Origin: Yersinia alsatica
GTDB lineage: Bacteria; Pseudomonadota; Gammaproteobacteria; Enterobacterales; Enterobacteriaceae
Direction: 5' to 3'
DNA length: 64,000 nucleotides
NCBI RefSeq assembly: GCF_902170305.1
Contig: NZ_CABHWW010000014.1
Span: 62,001 to 126,000, forward strand
Numbering within the stretch: position 1 is the first letter of the stretch; every line of letters begins with the position of its first letter. Positions 10,765 to 21,608 of the stretch are shown in pieces. The notes under the pieces are model-generated. The model saw only the letters and a program-made list of their open reading frames with translations. It was not told the origin of the DNA and did no database searches. The translations under genes and the position numbers were made by a program.

Positions 10765-10803
10765 CTTAAGGTTTATTTAAGGTTTGTGGGCTAAAGTTAT
10801 TCC
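10765..10803 (+). promoter_or_regulatory. arn operon promoter with overlapping PmrA and PhoP boxes
   Basis: CTTAAG-GTTTA-TTTAAG at 10765-10781 fits the PmrA box (YTTAAK-N5-YTTAAK). Shifted by five bases, GGTTTA-TTTAA-GGTTTG at 10770-10786 fits the PhoP box ((T/G)GTTTA-N5-(T/G)GTTTA) in 11 of 12 positions. Eleven bases after the second PhoP half-site is TATTCC (10798-10803), a plausible -10. In Y. pestis both PhoP and PmrA are known to act directly on arn. The rest of the 370-bp gap (10532-10901) shows nothing else I can name. Confidence 0.75.
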
Positions 10804-10901
10804 TAGTAAATGAAGAGTCTATCTGATTAGCGTTTAGTTTCCGTTAACTTATGTGGGCATATAGTTGCCCAAAGCTCAAAGTGTCCTAGGGATTTTTATC
10901 A

Positions 10902-12056
10902 ATGCAGAATTTTTTGCCTTTTTCTCGTCCAGCAATTGGTTCGGACGAAATTAATGCGGTAGTAAATGTGCTAGGTTCCGGTTGGATTACTACAGGCCCG
11001 CAGAATCAGCAGTTAGAAACTGACTTTTGCGCGGCATTTGGATGCAAACATGCCATCGCTGTCTGTTCTGCCACCGCAGGGATGCATATTACGCTGATGG
11101 CGCTAGGAATTGGCCCCGGCGATGAAGTGATTACACCGTCCCAAACCTGGGTTTCAACACTAAATATGATTGTGTTGCTGGGCGCAGAACCCGTCATGAT
11201 TGATGTTGATCGCGATACCTTGATGGTCCGCGCAGCTGATGTTGAAGCCGCAATTACGCCGAAAACCAAAGCTATCATTCCGGTTCATTATGCTGGCGCG
11301 CCTTGCGAGCTTGATGCCTTACGTGCAATTGCCCAACGACACGGCATTCCATTGATTGAAGATGCAGCCCATGCTGTCGGCACCCGTTATGGTGATAAAT
11401 GGATTGGTGAGGAAGGTACCGCAATTTTCTCTTTCCACGCAATTAAGAATATAACTTGCGCTGAGGGCGGTTTAATTGCAACGGATGATGATGAATTAGC
11501 CGCCAGAGTTCGTCGTCTCAAGTTCCATGGTTTAGGTGTCGATGCCTTTGACCGCCAAATTCAAGGGCGTAGTCCGCAAGCTGAGGTTGTTGAACCCGGT
11601 TATAAATATAATTTATCTGATATTCATGCCGCTATCGCAGTGGTTCAACTCGGTCGCCTGTCTGAAATCAATGCCCGTCGGCAAGAATTGGTGGCCCGCT
11701 ATCATCTGGCATTAGCCGACTCTCCCTTACAACCATTAGCTGTTCCTGATTATTCCCATCAGCATGCATGGCATCTTTTTATGGTGCGTGTTGATGAAGC
11801 GCGCTGTGGTATTGACCGGGACACATTGATGGCTCGCCTGAAAGAGTTCGGGATTGGTACTGGTCTGCATTTTCGTGCGGCGCATACCCAAAAGTACTAC
11901 CGCGAACGCTACCCTTCTTTGCATTTACCTAATACCGAATGGAATTCCGCCAGATTATGCACATTGCCCCTTTTCCCCGACATGCTGAATAGTGATGTTG
12001 ATCGGGTGGTTGATGCATTAGCAACTATTATAGGGCCGCGCCGTGTTACAGAATGA
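10902..12056 (+). CDS. arnB: UDP-4-amino-4-deoxy-L-arabinose aminotransferase
   Basis: A 384-aa PLP enzyme of the DegT/DnrJ/EryC1 family. It transaminates UDP-Ara4O with glutamate to UDP-L-Ara4N, the sugar nucleotide precursor for lipid A modification. Seen: the family start around [13 protein letters not shown], the PLP aspartate in [11 protein letters not shown] and the Schiff-base lysine in [15 protein letters not shown]. It is the first gene of a seven-gene operon in which every junction overlaps. It overlaps arnC by 14 nt. Confidence 0.96.
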   Translation: MQNFLPFSRPAIGSDEINAVVNVLGSGWITTGPQNQQLETDFCAAFGCKHAIAVCSATAGMHITLMALGIGPGDEVITPSQTWVSTLNMIVLLGAEPVMIDVDRDTLMVRAADVEAAITPKTKAIIPVHYAGAPCELDALRAIAQRHGIPLIEDAAHAVGTRYGDKWIGEEGTAIFSFHAIKNITCAEGGLIATDDDELAARVRRLKFHGLGVDAFDRQIQGRSPQAEVVEPGYKYNLSDIHAAIAVVQLGRLSEINARRQELVARYHLALADSPLQPLAVPDYSHQHAWHLFMVRVDEARCGIDRDTLMARLKEFGIGTGLHFRAAHTQKYYRERYPSLHLPNTEWNSARLCTLPLFPDMLNSDVDRVVDALATIIGPRRVTE

Positions 12057-13026
12057 ACAAATAAAGAAAGTCTCAGTCGTTATTCCTGTTTATAACGAGC
12101 AAGAAAGCCTGCCTGCATTAATACAACGAACATCGGCTGCTTGTAAGTTACTCAGCCAACCATACGAGATTATTCTTGTAGATGATGGCAGTAGCGATAG
12201 TTCAGCCGAACTTTTGACGGCAGCCGCTAACGAACCAGACAGTTGCATTATTGCTGTTTTGCTTAATCGAAATTATGGTCAACATTCAGCCATTATGGCG
12301 GGATTCAATCAGGTTAGTGGTGATTTGGTTATTACTCTGGATGCTGACTTGCAGAATCCGCCAGAAGAAATCCCACGGCTGGTCAGTGTTGCAGAAGAGG
12401 GTTATGACGTTGTTGGGACTGTTCGTGCCAACCGGCAAGACTCGCTGTTCCGCAAAACAGCCTCTCGCATGATCAACATGATGATTCAGCGCGCTACTGG
12501 GAAATCAATGGGTGACTATGGCTGCATGCTTCGTGCCTATCGTCGTCACATTGTTGAAGCGATGTTACACTGTCACGAACGCAGTACATTTATTCCTATC
12601 CTGGCAAATACCTTTGCCCGCCGCACAACAGAAATTACCGTTCATCATGCAGAGCGTGAGTTTGGCGATTCGAAATACAGCCTGATGAAGCTCATCAATC
12701 TGATGTATGACCTGATTACTTGCCTGACGACAACTCCGTTACGTTTATTAAGTCTGGTTGGCAGTGTCATTGCACTTTCGGGTTTCACTCTGGCAGTGCT
12801 GCTGGTGGTTTTACGTTTGGTATTTGGCCCTGAATGGGCTGGCGGCGGCGTCTTTACACTATTCGCCGTGTTGTTCATGTTCATTGGTGCCCAATTTGTT
12901 GGTATGGGGCTACTCGGTGAATATATCGGTCGTATTTATAACGATGTACGCGCGCGTCCACGTTATTTCATACAGAAAGTGGTCGGCGCTGAGCAGACCG
13001 AAAATAATCAGGAAGTAGAGAAATGA
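12043..13026 (+). CDS. arnC: Undecaprenyl-phosphate 4-deoxy-4-formamido-L-arabinose transferase
   Basis: A GT2 glycosyltransferase that moves Ara4FN from UDP to undecaprenyl phosphate at the inner face of the inner membrane. I use GTG 12043, inside the end of arnB; it gives 327 aa, the usual Yersinia length, while the nearby ATG at 12053 is out of frame. Seen: [14 protein letters not shown] near the start, the [11 protein letters not shown] metal-binding motif near residue 100, and two C-terminal transmembrane segments from about residue 235. It overlaps arnA by 4 nt (ATGA). Confidence 0.95.
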   Translation: MLQNEQIKKVSVVIPVYNEQESLPALIQRTSAACKLLSQPYEIILVDDGSSDSSAELLTAAANEPDSCIIAVLLNRNYGQHSAIMAGFNQVSGDLVITLDADLQNPPEEIPRLVSVAEEGYDVVGTVRANRQDSLFRKTASRMINMMIQRATGKSMGDYGCMLRAYRRHIVEAMLHCHERSTFIPILANTFARRTTEITVHHAEREFGDSKYSLMKLINLMYDLITCLTTTPLRLLSLVGSVIALSGFTLAVLLVVLRLVFGPEWAGGGVFTLFAVLFMFIGAQFVGMGLLGEYIGRIYNDVRARPRYFIQKVVGAEQTENNQEVEK

Positions 13027-15026
13027 AAGCGATTGTATTTGCCTATCACGATATTGGCTGTGTTGGACTGAAAGCACTGGTCGAAGCTGGGTATGATATT
13101 CAGGCAGTATTTACCCATACTGATTCCCCTAATGAGAATCGCTTTTTCTCTTCAGTTGCTAGAGTCGCTGCTGATCTAGAACTCCCGGTATTTGCGCCAG
13201 AAGATGTTAATCATCCGCTGTGGATTGAACGGATTCAGCAAATGCAGCCTGATATCATTTTCTCTTTCTATTATCGCAATATGATTTGCGACGAGATTTT
13301 GTCATCAGCCCCACGCGGTGGCTTCAATCTGCACGGCTCTTTATTACCGAAGTACCGTGGGCGCGCACCTATTAATTGGGCGCTAGTCAATGGCGAGAAA
13401 GAAACCGGTGTTACTCTCCATAAAATGGTCAAAAAAGCCGATGCAGGCCCGATTGCTGGGCAACATAAAGTTATTATCAGTGATGCCGACACCGCCTTAA
13501 CATTACATGCAAAAATGCGCGATGCGGCCCAAGAGTTGCTGCGTGACTTATTGCCTAAAATGAATAATGCATCATTGCATTTAGTGCCACAAAAAGAAGC
13601 CGATGCGAGTTATTTTGGCCGTCGTACTGCCGCTGATGGTGAAATACATTGGCAAAAATCCGCATCAGCAATTAATAACCTGGTGCGGGCGGTAACTGAG
13701 CCTTACCCAGGTGCTTTCAGTTACCTTGGGCAGCGCCAACTCATTATCTGGCGTTCACGTCCATTGGATATCACACACGGTAAGGCTCCTGGTACTGTGT
13801 TATCGACCTCTCCACTGGTTATTGCTTGTGGCGAAGGGGCGCTGGAGGTTGTTGCCGGGCAGGGTGAGGCCGGCTTATATGTTCAGGGCAGCCGTTTGGC
13901 ACAAGATATGGGCATTGTCACCGATGTCCGTTTAGGTAATAAACCTAGCAAAGCCCAGAAAAGACGTACGCGCGTATTGATCCTTGGTGTTAATGGTTTC
14001 ATTGGTAATCATTTAACTGAGCGCTTGCTACGTGATGACCGCTACGAAGTTTATGGTTTAGATATTGGTTCTGATGCCATCAGTCGTTTCTTGGATAATC
14101 CTTATTTCCATTTCGTCGAGGGTGATATCAGTATTCATTCCGAATGGATTGAATATCATATTAAGAAATGTGACGTTATCCTGCCATTGGTTGCTATTGC
14201 GACTCCAATTGAATATACCCGCAACCCGCTGCGTGTCTTTGAATTGGATTTTGAAGAGAACCTCAAGATTGTCCGAGATTGCGTAAAATACAATAAGCGC
14301 ATTGTCTTCCCATCCACGTCCGAAGTTTATGGCATGTGTGATGATAAAGAGTTTGATGAAGACAGCTCGCGCCTAATTGTTGGGCCAATTAATAAACAGC
14401 GCTGGATTTACTCGGTATCTAAGCAATTACTGGACCGAGTTATTTGGGCCTACGGCGCAAAAGAAAACCTCAAGTTTACTTTGTTCCGTCCATTTAACTG
14501 GATGGGGCCACGATTGGATAACCTTGATGCCGCGCGTATTGGTAGTTCTCGTGCCATCACGCAGCTTATTTTAAACTTGGTTGAAGGTTCGCCAATTAAA
14601 TTAGTTGATGGCGGTGCGCAAAAACGCTGCTTCACTGATATTCATGATGGTATTGAAGCGTTGTTCCGTATTATTGAAAACCGTGATGGTGCTTGTGACG
14701 GTCAAATCATCAATATTGGTAACCCGACCAATGAAGCCAGTATTCGTGAACTGGCAGAAATACTGCTGAGCAGTTTTGAACAGCATGAATTACGTGACCA
14801 TTTCCCACCGTTTGCTGGCTTTAAAGATATTGAAAGCAGTGCATATTACGGCAAAGGGTATCAGGATGTGGAATATCGCACGCCAAGTATCAAGAATGCG
14901 CGCCGTATTTTGCATTGGCAGCCGGAAATTGCGTTGCAACAGACGGTTACTGAAACATTGGATTTCTTCCTACGTGGGGTTGTCCAGGAACAGAATGAAA
15001 GCTCAAAGGATGACGCTCACGTATGA
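13023..15026 (+). CDS. arnA: Bifunctional UDP-glucuronate decarboxylase / Ara4N formyltransferase
   Basis: A 667-aa two-domain cytoplasmic enzyme. The N-terminal part (to about residue 300) is a formyltransferase using 10-formyl-THF, with [18 protein letters not shown]. The C-terminal part (from about residue 315) is an NAD-dependent short-chain decarboxylase, with the Rossmann start [13 protein letters not shown] and the SVSKQLLDR tyrosine/lysine-type site (YSVSK). Together they make UDP-Ara4O from UDP-glucuronate and later formylate UDP-Ara4N. It starts at the ATGA overlap with arnC and ends in an ATGA overlap with arnD. Confidence 0.97.
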   Translation: MKAIVFAYHDIGCVGLKALVEAGYDIQAVFTHTDSPNENRFFSSVARVAADLELPVFAPEDVNHPLWIERIQQMQPDIIFSFYYRNMICDEILSSAPRGGFNLHGSLLPKYRGRAPINWALVNGEKETGVTLHKMVKKADAGPIAGQHKVIISDADTALTLHAKMRDAAQELLRDLLPKMNNASLHLVPQKEADASYFGRRTAADGEIHWQKSASAINNLVRAVTEPYPGAFSYLGQRQLIIWRSRPLDITHGKAPGTVLSTSPLVIACGEGALEVVAGQGEAGLYVQGSRLAQDMGIVTDVRLGNKPSKAQKRRTRVLILGVNGFIGNHLTERLLRDDRYEVYGLDIGSDAISRFLDNPYFHFVEGDISIHSEWIEYHIKKCDVILPLVAIATPIEYTRNPLRVFELDFEENLKIVRDCVKYNKRIVFPSTSEVYGMCDDKEFDEDSSRLIVGPINKQRWIYSVSKQLLDRVIWAYGAKENLKFTLFRPFNWMGPRLDNLDAARIGSSRAITQLILNLVEGSPIKLVDGGAQKRCFTDIHDGIEALFRIIENRDGACDGQIINIGNPTNEASIRELAEILLSSFEQHELRDHFPPFAGFKDIESSAYYGKGYQDVEYRTPSIKNARRILHWQPEIALQQTVTETLDFFLRGVVQEQNESSKDDAHV

Positions 15027-15928
15027 AGCAGGTTGGTTTAAGAATCGATGTGGACACCTACCGTGGAACCAAGGAAGGTGTGCCATCGTTACTTGCAGTG
15101 CTTGAAAAGTATGATGTGAGTGCCAGCTTTTTCTTCAGTGTCGGACCGGATAACATGGGGCGCCATTTGTGGCGCCTTTTCCGTCCCCGCTTCTTATGGA
15201 AAATGCTGCGCTCGAATGCCGCCTCACTGTATGGCTGGGATATTTTGCTGGCGGGCACGGCCTGGCCAGGGAAAAAGATTGCGAAAGATTTTGGCCCATT
15301 GATGAAAGAGACTTTGCAGGCGGGGCATGAAGTTGGCTTGCATGCTTGGGATCATCAGGGCTGGCAAGCGAAAGTCGCATCATGGTCAAAACAGCAACTG
15401 GCTGAACAGGTGCAATTGGGAGTTGATGCATTGCAGCATAGCATTCAGCAACCTGTTACCTGCTCGGCAGCAGCGGGCTGGCGGGCTGATGAGCGTGTTT
15501 TAGCCATAAAGCAGCCGTTCTCTTTCCGCTATAACAGTGACTGCCGTGGTACTCATCCTTTCCGCCCATTATTACCTGATGGCAACCTGGGTACGGTACA
15601 AATTCCAGTGACTTTACCCACTTATGATGAAGTGGTCGGCAGCGAAGTCCGTGCTGAAGATTTTAATGATTTTATTATGAATGCCATATTGCATGACAGC
15701 GGAACACCGGTTTATACCATCCATGCCGAGGTTGAAGGGATGTCGCAAGCCGTAATGTTTGAACAATTATTGGTCATGGCAAAAAAATACGACATTCAGT
15801 TTTGTCCCCTTGGGGCTCTATTACCTGAAAATCCAGATTCACTGCCGGTGGGTAAAGTTATTCGCGCTGCTTTCCCGGGGCGAGAAGGCTGGTTAGGGTG
15901 TCAGTCAGATATAAAGGATGCGCAATGA
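15023..15928 (+). CDS. arnD: Undecaprenyl-phosphate Ara4FN deformylase
   Basis: A 301-aa polysaccharide-deacetylase family protein that removes the formyl group from undecaprenyl-phosphate-Ara4FN, fixing the lipid-linked sugar for transfer. Seen: the metal-site start [15 protein letters not shown] and the catalytic-region motif [10 protein letters not shown] near residue 105. It overlaps arnA and arnT by 4 nt each, consistent with translational coupling. Confidence 0.95.
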   Translation: MKQVGLRIDVDTYRGTKEGVPSLLAVLEKYDVSASFFFSVGPDNMGRHLWRLFRPRFLWKMLRSNAASLYGWDILLAGTAWPGKKIAKDFGPLMKETLQAGHEVGLHAWDHQGWQAKVASWSKQQLAEQVQLGVDALQHSIQQPVTCSAAAGWRADERVLAIKQPFSFRYNSDCRGTHPFRPLLPDGNLGTVQIPVTLPTYDEVVGSEVRAEDFNDFIMNAILHDSGTPVYTIHAEVEGMSQAVMFEQLLVMAKKYDIQFCPLGALLPENPDSLPVGKVIRAAFPGREGWLGCQSDIKDAQ

Positions 15929-17589
15929 GGCTGTTAAAAGGAAGTGGGGCAGCCCTACTGGCGTTGTTCTTTGCATTGGTCTATTTATTACCTGTTAATA
16001 GCCGCCTATTGTGGCAGCCGGATGAAACGCGCTATGCGGAAATTAGCCGGGAAATGCTGCAACGTGGCGACTGGATTGTGCCCCATCTATTGGGTATCCG
16101 CTATTTTGAAAAACCTATTGCGGGATATTGGTTTAATAATATTAGTCAGTGGATATTCGGTGATACTAATTTCGCCGTACGATTTGGCTCAATTTTTAGT
16201 ACGGCGTTGAGTGCCGTATTAGTTTATTGGCTAGCAACTTTATTATGGCGTAACCGCTCAACATCGGTGTTGGCGACCTTAATTTATCTCTCGATGTTGT
16301 TGGTATTTAGTATTGGCTCTTATGCTGTGCTAGATCCGATGATTTCATTGTGGCTCACCGCGTCGATGTTCTGTTTCTATCTCACTCTGCGAGCTGAAAC
16401 CGCGAAACAGAAAATAGTGGCTTACCTGTTGCTTGGTTTAGCGTGCGGTATGGGCTTTATGACCAAAGGTTTTCTGGCTTTGGCCGTGCCGGTTATTGCG
16501 GTATTGCCGATTGTCATACAGCAGAAAAGAGTAAAAGAACTTATTATTTTTGGCCCGCTCGCGATAGTGAGTGCGGTGATAATAAGTTTACCCTGGGCAT
16601 TAGCCATTGCTCAGCGGGAGCCGGATTTCTGGCATTACTTCTTCTGGGTTGAACATATTCAGCGGTTTGCAGAAAAAGATGCTCAGCACAAAGCCCCTAT
16701 GTGGTATTACTTGCCGGTGCTATGTTTGGGTGTTTTACCTTGGCTGGGATTATTACCCGGAGCCTTACTGAAAGGGTGGCGCGAACGGGTGGCAAGACCT
16801 GAGTTATTCTTTTTACTCAGTTGGGTATTAATGCCATTGATCTTTTTCAGTGTGGCGAAAGGGAAGCTACCGACTTATATCTTGCCTTGCATGGCTCCGC
16901 TATCCCTACTGATGGCTGCCTATGCAACAGATTGCGCCAATAATATGCGCATGCGCGCTCTGAAGATTAATGGTGCAATAAATCTTATTTTTGGTCTGGT
17001 CTGCGCATTGGCGGTGCTGGTTATTGGTATGGGGCTGGTAGCACATCTGGTCGCCTACGAACCGCATGAGCATCTGAAAGTCATTCTGGCGACACTTGCT
17101 TTTGCTGGATGGGGGCTGGTGGGCTTTGTAACCTTACGCAATAATGCCCGTCATTGGCGCTGGGCGGCGGCGTGCCCATTACTGTTTATATTACTCGTCG
17201 GTTATTTAATTCCCCAGCAGGTCATTGACTCTAAACAGCCGCAGAACTTTATTCAGCAGAATTTTGATAAGCTTAATAACAGCCGTTATGTTTTAGCTGA
17301 TAGTGTTGGCGTTGCGGCAGGGCTGGCGTGGGAATTGAAACGTAGCGATATTCTGATGTTCAGTGAAAAAGGTGAGCTAACATACGGGTTGAACTATGCC
17401 GACAGTGAACATCAATATATCAGTGAGAAAGATTTCAGCCAATGGCTCGCCCAGGCGAGGAAACAAGGCGATGTATCGCTGGTGGTTCAGTTATCTCGCA
17501 ACGAAGAGCTTCCAGCTGATTTACCGGCAGCAGATAAGGTTAATTTGATGAATCGCTTGGCACTTTTGTGGTATCAAAAAACGCCATGA
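15925..17589 (+). CDS. arnT: Lipid A 4-amino-4-deoxy-L-arabinose transferase
   Basis: A GT83 inner-membrane enzyme that transfers L-Ara4N from undecaprenyl phosphate to lipid A phosphates on the periplasmic side, lowering negative charge and giving resistance to polymyxin and cationic peptides. ATG 15925 in the ATGA overlap gives 554 aa, the usual Yersinia length; an upstream in-frame start at 15898 lies inside arnD. Seen: a membrane anchor, then the catalytic loop [17 protein letters not shown], about a dozen hydrophobic segments and a C-terminal soluble domain from about residue 430. Confidence 0.96.
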   Translation: MRLLKGSGAALLALFFALVYLLPVNSRLLWQPDETRYAEISREMLQRGDWIVPHLLGIRYFEKPIAGYWFNNISQWIFGDTNFAVRFGSIFSTALSAVLVYWLATLLWRNRSTSVLATLIYLSMLLVFSIGSYAVLDPMISLWLTASMFCFYLTLRAETAKQKIVAYLLLGLACGMGFMTKGFLALAVPVIAVLPIVIQQKRVKELIIFGPLAIVSAVIISLPWALAIAQREPDFWHYFFWVEHIQRFAEKDAQHKAPMWYYLPVLCLGVLPWLGLLPGALLKGWRERVARPELFFLLSWVLMPLIFFSVAKGKLPTYILPCMAPLSLLMAAYATDCANNMRMRALKINGAINLIFGLVCALAVLVIGMGLVAHLVAYEPHEHLKVILATLAFAGWGLVGFVTLRNNARHWRWAAACPLLFILLVGYLIPQQVIDSKQPQNFIQQNFDKLNNSRYVLADSVGVAAGLAWELKRSDILMFSEKGELTYGLNYADSEHQYISEKDFSQWLAQARKQGDVSLVVQLSRNEELPADLPAADKVNLMNRLALLWYQKTP

Positions 17590-17930
17590 TAAGTTATGTG
17601 CTCTTGATAATGGTCAGTTTATTGACCTGTGCGGGGCAATTATGTCAGAAGCAAGCCGCGCAATGTTGGGAGGGGCCAGCAGAAACACGGCTGGCTCCGA
17701 CCTTGCGCTGGTTCGCTTTCGCGGTGCTGCTCCTCGGGTTGGGGATGTTGCTGTGGCTACGCTTATTGCAACATCTTCCGCTGAGTGTGGCTTATCCAAT
17801 GCTCAGTTTTAATTTCGTCCTGGTAACCTTGGCGGCTCAACTGTTTTATGGCGAGGAGACGACGCCGCGCCATTGGCTGGGTATCGCCGCTATTATGTTT
17901 GGTATCTTATTGATTAGTTGGCATCTATGA
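17586..17930 (+). CDS. arnE: Undecaprenyl-phosphate-Ara4N flippase subunit ArnE
   Basis: A 114-aa small EamA/SMR-like membrane protein with four hydrophobic segments. With ArnF it is thought to flip undecaprenyl-phosphate-Ara4N across the inner membrane. I take ATG 17586, which overlaps the arnT stop (ATGA), rather than the upstream in-frame start. The motif [15 protein letters not shown] is typical. Confidence 0.93.
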   Translation: MISYVLLIMVSLLTCAGQLCQKQAAQCWEGPAETRLAPTLRWFAFAVLLLGLGMLLWLRLLQHLPLSVAYPMLSFNFVLVTLAAQLFYGEETTPRHWLGIAAIMFGILLISWHL

Positions 17931-18313
17931 AAGGTTATGGCTGGGGTGTAGGCAGTGTGGTGTTGGTGACGATTGCCCAGTTAATGCTGAAATGGGGCAT
18001 GATGAATACGCCATTAATGTCTTTAGCTGATATTAATGGCCAATTTTTAATGAACCACCTAACACAATTAATTGCCGTAATATGCGGGTTATTTGGTTAT
18101 GCCTTATCCATGCTGTGTTGGTTTTTTGCGCTAAGATATTTGCCGCTTAATCGTGCTTATCCATTATTAAGCCTCAGTTATGCGCTGGTCTATTTAGCGG
18201 CAGTATTACTACCTTGGTACCATGAACCTGTCACTTTATTAAAAACCATCGGGTCAGGTTTTATTCTATTAGGTGTATGGCTGATACATTCAAAGCCGAA
18301 AAAAAGCGATTAA
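17927..18313 (+). CDS. arnF: Undecaprenyl-phosphate-Ara4N flippase subunit ArnF
   Basis: A 128-aa partner of ArnE with the same four-helix plan; [18 protein letters not shown] parallels the ArnE motif. It starts at an ATGA overlap with arnE and is the last gene of the arn operon. No strong terminator is visible in the 123 bp before nlpC, so read-through into nlpC is possible. Confidence 0.93.
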   Translation: MKGYGWGVGSVVLVTIAQLMLKWGMMNTPLMSLADINGQFLMNHLTQLIAVICGLFGYALSMLCWFFALRYLPLNRAYPLLSLSYALVYLAAVLLPWYHEPVTLLKTIGSGFILLGVWLIHSKPKKSD

Positions 18314-18436
18314 ATCTATTATCTTATTCATATAACTTGTTTTTTCCAAACTCGATAGTTAAATTAGCCATACTGATGTCTTTCATTAGCTTATTTTCTG
18401 GTGAATTGGCTAAGCCTTACCTTTGGTGAATTATCG

Positions 18437-18901
18437 ATGCGGATACGTTTCTGGATCTTTCTGGTCAGTATGATCCTGGCGGGTTGTAGCAGCCATGCCC
18501 CGACACCAAGTGGTCACTTGTCTGATTCTATTGTGGTGGTCGCGAAACTGAATGAACAGCTACGCCAGTGGGAAGGCACGCCATATCGTAATGGTGGGCT
18601 AGACCAAAGTGGGGTGGATTGCTCTGGTTTTGTATATCGTACCTTCCGCGACCGTTTTGATATGCAATTACCCCGAACGACAGTAGCGCAAACCACGCTA
18701 GGCACTAAAGTCTCGCGTGATGAATTGATGCCTGGGGATTTGCTCTTCTTTAAAACCGGCAGTGGTCAGAATGGGTTACATGTCGGTATTTATGATACCA
18801 ATGATGAATTTATCCATGCCTCCACCAGTAAAGGGGTTATTCGCTCGTCGCTGGAAAATGTTTATTGGAAGCGCGTTTATTGGCAAGCACGCAGAATTTA
18901 A
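18437..18901 (+). CDS. nlpC: NlpC/P60 family lipoprotein NlpC
   Basis: A 154-aa lipoprotein. The start MRIRFWIFLVSMILAGCSS has a lipobox LAGC with Cys17. I chose ATG 18437 because it puts the signal peptide at the N-terminus and matches E. coli NlpC length; an upstream in-frame start at 18401 adds 12 unsupported residues. The NlpC/P60 cysteine-peptidase domain has DCSGFVYRTFRDRF (Cys) and GLHVGIYDT (His). E. coli NlpC is very similar and its gene follows btuD, which supports the view that arn was inserted between them. Its precise peptidoglycan substrate is uncertain. Confidence 0.93.
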   Translation: MRIRFWIFLVSMILAGCSSHAPTPSGHLSDSIVVVAKLNEQLRQWEGTPYRNGGLDQSGVDCSGFVYRTFRDRFDMQLPRTTVAQTTLGTKVSRDELMPGDLLFFKTGSGQNGLHVGIYDTNDEFIHASTSKGVIRSSLENVYWKRVYWQARRI

Positions 18902-18992
18902 ATATGGCATTGAATCGATAGGCCGAAGCTAAAGTTATCTCTGCGGGTTATGTTATCTTAGTGGCTGCTTATTTTGGTTCGGAGCCGCGTTT

Positions 18993-20009
18993 ATGTCATC
19001 CCTTCGCTTACTCATTTCTGATTCTTATGACCCCTGGTTTAATCTGGCCGTGGAAGAGTGTATTTTCCGCCAAATGTCACCAGACCAGCGGGTACTATTT
19101 TTATGGCGTAATGCCAATACCGTGGTCATTGGCCGCGCTCAGAATCCGTGGAAAGAGTGTAATACCCGGCGTATGGAACAGGACGGCGTGAAGTTGGCTC
19201 GGCGCAGCAGTGGCGGCGGGGCAGTATTTCACGACTTGGGCAATACCTGTTTCACTTTTATGGCGGGTAAACCTGAATACGACAAAACCCTATCTACTCA
19301 AATTATTCTGAATGCTCTGGCCTCGCTTGGCGTGCAAGCCACGGCCTCAGGTCGCAATGATTTAGTGGTGGTTAAAGAGGATGGCGAGCGCAAGGTTTCG
19401 GGCTCTGCTTATAAAGAAACGAAAGACCGCGGTTTTCATCATGGCACGTTATTATTGAATGCTGACCTAAACCGTCTGGCGGACTACCTTAATCCTGATC
19501 CCAAAAAGTTGCAGGCCAAAGGCATCACCTCGGTACGTTCGCGGGTGACAAATCTGGTGGAGTTATTGCCTGGAATTGACCACCAGCAAGTTTGCGCCGC
19601 CATTGAGCAGGCCTTTTTTGACTATTATGATGAAAAAGTGTCCGCCGAAGTTATCTCACCACAAGCTTTGCCTGATCTGCCGGGTTTTACGGAGCAATTT
19701 GCCAAGCAGAGTAGTTGGGAGTGGAATTTTGGCCAGGCTCCGGCATTTAGCCATTTAGTGGATACCCGTTTTGTTTGGGGCGGAATTGAACTACATTTTG
19801 ATGTATTACAGGGTGCAATTGATCGCTGTCAGATATTCACCGATAGCTTAAATCCAGCTCCGCTGGAGGCGCTGGCTGAACGACTGCAAGGTGTAGTTTA
19901 TCGCACCGCCGCCATTAATGCGGTTTGCCAGCAGCTCAGTGATGATTTTCCCGAGTCACAAGCGGAGTTATTGCAAGTTCGCCACTGGTTGTCGGAGGTA
20001 TTACGTTAA
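18993..20009 (+). CDS. lplA: Lipoate-protein ligase A
   Basis: A 338-aa cytoplasmic enzyme that activates free lipoate with ATP and attaches it to E2 and GcvH lipoyl domains. Length equals E. coli LplA. Seen: the signature [20 protein letters not shown] near residue 70, [19 protein letters not shown] near residue 133 and a C-terminal accessory domain. GGAG at 18981-18984 precedes the ATG. The stop overlaps the selO start (TAATG), so the two are probably translationally coupled. In E. coli lplA lies elsewhere. Confidence 0.95.
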   Translation: MSSLRLLISDSYDPWFNLAVEECIFRQMSPDQRVLFLWRNANTVVIGRAQNPWKECNTRRMEQDGVKLARRSSGGGAVFHDLGNTCFTFMAGKPEYDKTLSTQIILNALASLGVQATASGRNDLVVVKEDGERKVSGSAYKETKDRGFHHGTLLLNADLNRLADYLNPDPKKLQAKGITSVRSRVTNLVELLPGIDHQQVCAAIEQAFFDYYDEKVSAEVISPQALPDLPGFTEQFAKQSSWEWNFGQAPAFSHLVDTRFVWGGIELHFDVLQGAIDRCQIFTDSLNPAPLEALAERLQGVVYRTAAINAVCQQLSDDFPESQAELLQVRHWLSEVLR

Positions 20010-21520
20010 TGTCCCCTTTAAATACCGCTGAATCCGGTCAAGGTTCTGGTGCTGATAATACGCCTGAGTTTGATAATGCTCCTCAATTTGATAACAGCTA
20101 CGGGCAGCAATTGAGCGGTTTTTATACCCATTTACAGCCAACCCCGCTCAAAGGAGCCCGGCTGCTCTACCACAGTGAGCCGCTGGCGCGGGAGCTTGAA
20201 CTGGATACCAGCTGGTTTAGTGCACCTAAATCAGCAGTATGGGCCGGAGAGCAGTTATTGCCCGGTATGGAGCCGCTGGCGCAAGTTTACAGTGGTCACC
20301 AGTTTGGTGTTTGGGCGGGGCAGCTTGGTGATGGCCGCGGTATTTTACTGGGGGAGCAGCAACTCAGTGATGGTCGCAGCATGGATTGGCATTTGAAAGG
20401 TGCCGGGTTAACCCCTTATTCTCGTATGGGCGATGGACGAGCGGTATTGCGTTCAGTGGTGCGAGAGTTTTTGGCCTCCGAAGCCTTGCACCATTTAGGG
20501 GTTCCAACCAGCCGAGCGCTGACTATCGTGACCAGTGACCATCCGGTTTATCGTGAGCAACCGGAGCGTGGGGCCATGCTATTGCGAGTGGCAGAAAGCC
20601 ATGTGCGCTTTGGTCACTTCGAGCATTTTTACTATCGCCAGCAGCCTGCGCAAGTTAAGCAGTTAGCCGACTACGTCATCGCCCGGCACTGGCCGCAGTT
20701 TGTCGGGCAAGATGAGTGCTATTTGTTATGGTTTACTGATGTGGTTAAGCGGACAGCCCGTTTAATGGCTCATTGGCAGACTAAGGGTTTTGCTCATGGT
20801 GTGATGAATACCGACAATATGTCGATATTGAGTATCACAATAGATTATGGCCCATTCGGTTTTCTGGATGATTATGTGCCAGGTTATATTTGTAACCATT
20901 CCGACCATCAGGGGCGATATGCTTTTGATAATCAACCTGCCGTGGCGCTATGGAATCTGCATCGGTTGGGGCAAGCGCTGTCTGGTTTAATGTCTACGGC
21001 GCAATTACAACAGGCGCTGGAAGCTTATGAGCCGGAATTGATGGCGGCCTATGGTCAGCAGATGCGCGCCAAATTAGGGTTCTCGCAGAGTGACAGTCAG
21101 GATAATGACCTATTGACTGGGTTATTGAGTTTGATGATTAAAGAAGGGCGGGATTATACCCGAACATTCCGCTTATTGAGTGAAGTGGAAATGCACTCAA
21201 CGCACTCAGCATTACGGGATGATTTTATTGATAGAGCCGCTTTTGATAGTTGGTTCAGCCGTTATCGTGCGCGTTTGCAACAAGAGCCGGTTGATGATGC
21301 TCAGCGTCAGCAAGCAATGAAAGCAGCAAATCCTAAGTATATCTTGCGGAACTATTTGGCTCAGCTTGCCATTGATCATGCTGAAAAAGATGATATTGAG
21401 CCATTAACACGCCTGCATCAGGCTTTACAGCAACCTTTTGCTGAGCAACCCGAATTTAATGATTTGGCTGAATTACCGCCCGATTGGGGAAAACATCTGG
21501 AAATATCCTGCTCCAGTTAA
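20009..21520 (+). CDS. selO: Protein adenylyltransferase SelO (YdiU)
   Basis: A 503-aa pseudokinase-fold enzyme that AMPylates proteins; E. coli YdiU is about 478 aa. Seen: [18 protein letters not shown] near residue 95, the [16 protein letters not shown] region, [10 protein letters not shown] (catalytic Asn/Asp region) and [15 protein letters not shown] (metal-binding Asp). The extra length is N-terminal and includes an 18-bp in-frame tandem repeat at 20054-20089 ([12 protein letters not shown] then DNS). In-frame internal starts are not obviously better, because the first ATG overlaps the lplA stop. Confidence 0.93.
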   Translation: MSPLNTAESGQGSGADNTPEFDNAPQFDNSYGQQLSGFYTHLQPTPLKGARLLYHSEPLARELELDTSWFSAPKSAVWAGEQLLPGMEPLAQVYSGHQFGVWAGQLGDGRGILLGEQQLSDGRSMDWHLKGAGLTPYSRMGDGRAVLRSVVREFLASEALHHLGVPTSRALTIVTSDHPVYREQPERGAMLLRVAESHVRFGHFEHFYYRQQPAQVKQLADYVIARHWPQFVGQDECYLLWFTDVVKRTARLMAHWQTKGFAHGVMNTDNMSILSITIDYGPFGFLDDYVPGYICNHSDHQGRYAFDNQPAVALWNLHRLGQALSGLMSTAQLQQALEAYEPELMAAYGQQMRAKLGFSQSDSQDNDLLTGLLSLMIKEGRDYTRTFRLLSEVEMHSTHSALRDDFIDRAAFDSWFSRYRARLQQEPVDDAQRQQAMKAANPKYILRNYLAQLAIDHAEKDDIEPLTRLHQALQQPFAEQPEFNDLAELPPDWGKHLEISCSS

Positions 21521-21557
21521 TCTGCTCTAACAAAATAGCCTCAATCAAACCCAATAG

Positions 21558-21589
21558 CGGTGGCAAGGGAACTCCTAGCCACCGTTTTT
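21558..21589. terminator. Bidirectional terminator between selO and hmuT
   Basis: Stem CGGTGGCAAGG/CCTAGCCACCG with one A-A mismatch and loop GAACT, then TTTTTC on the plus strand. It separates the convergent selO and hmuT genes; the minus strand lacks a good T run. Confidence 0.8.
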
Positions 21590-21608
21590 CTCTGAAATGT
21601 CTTTCCTC

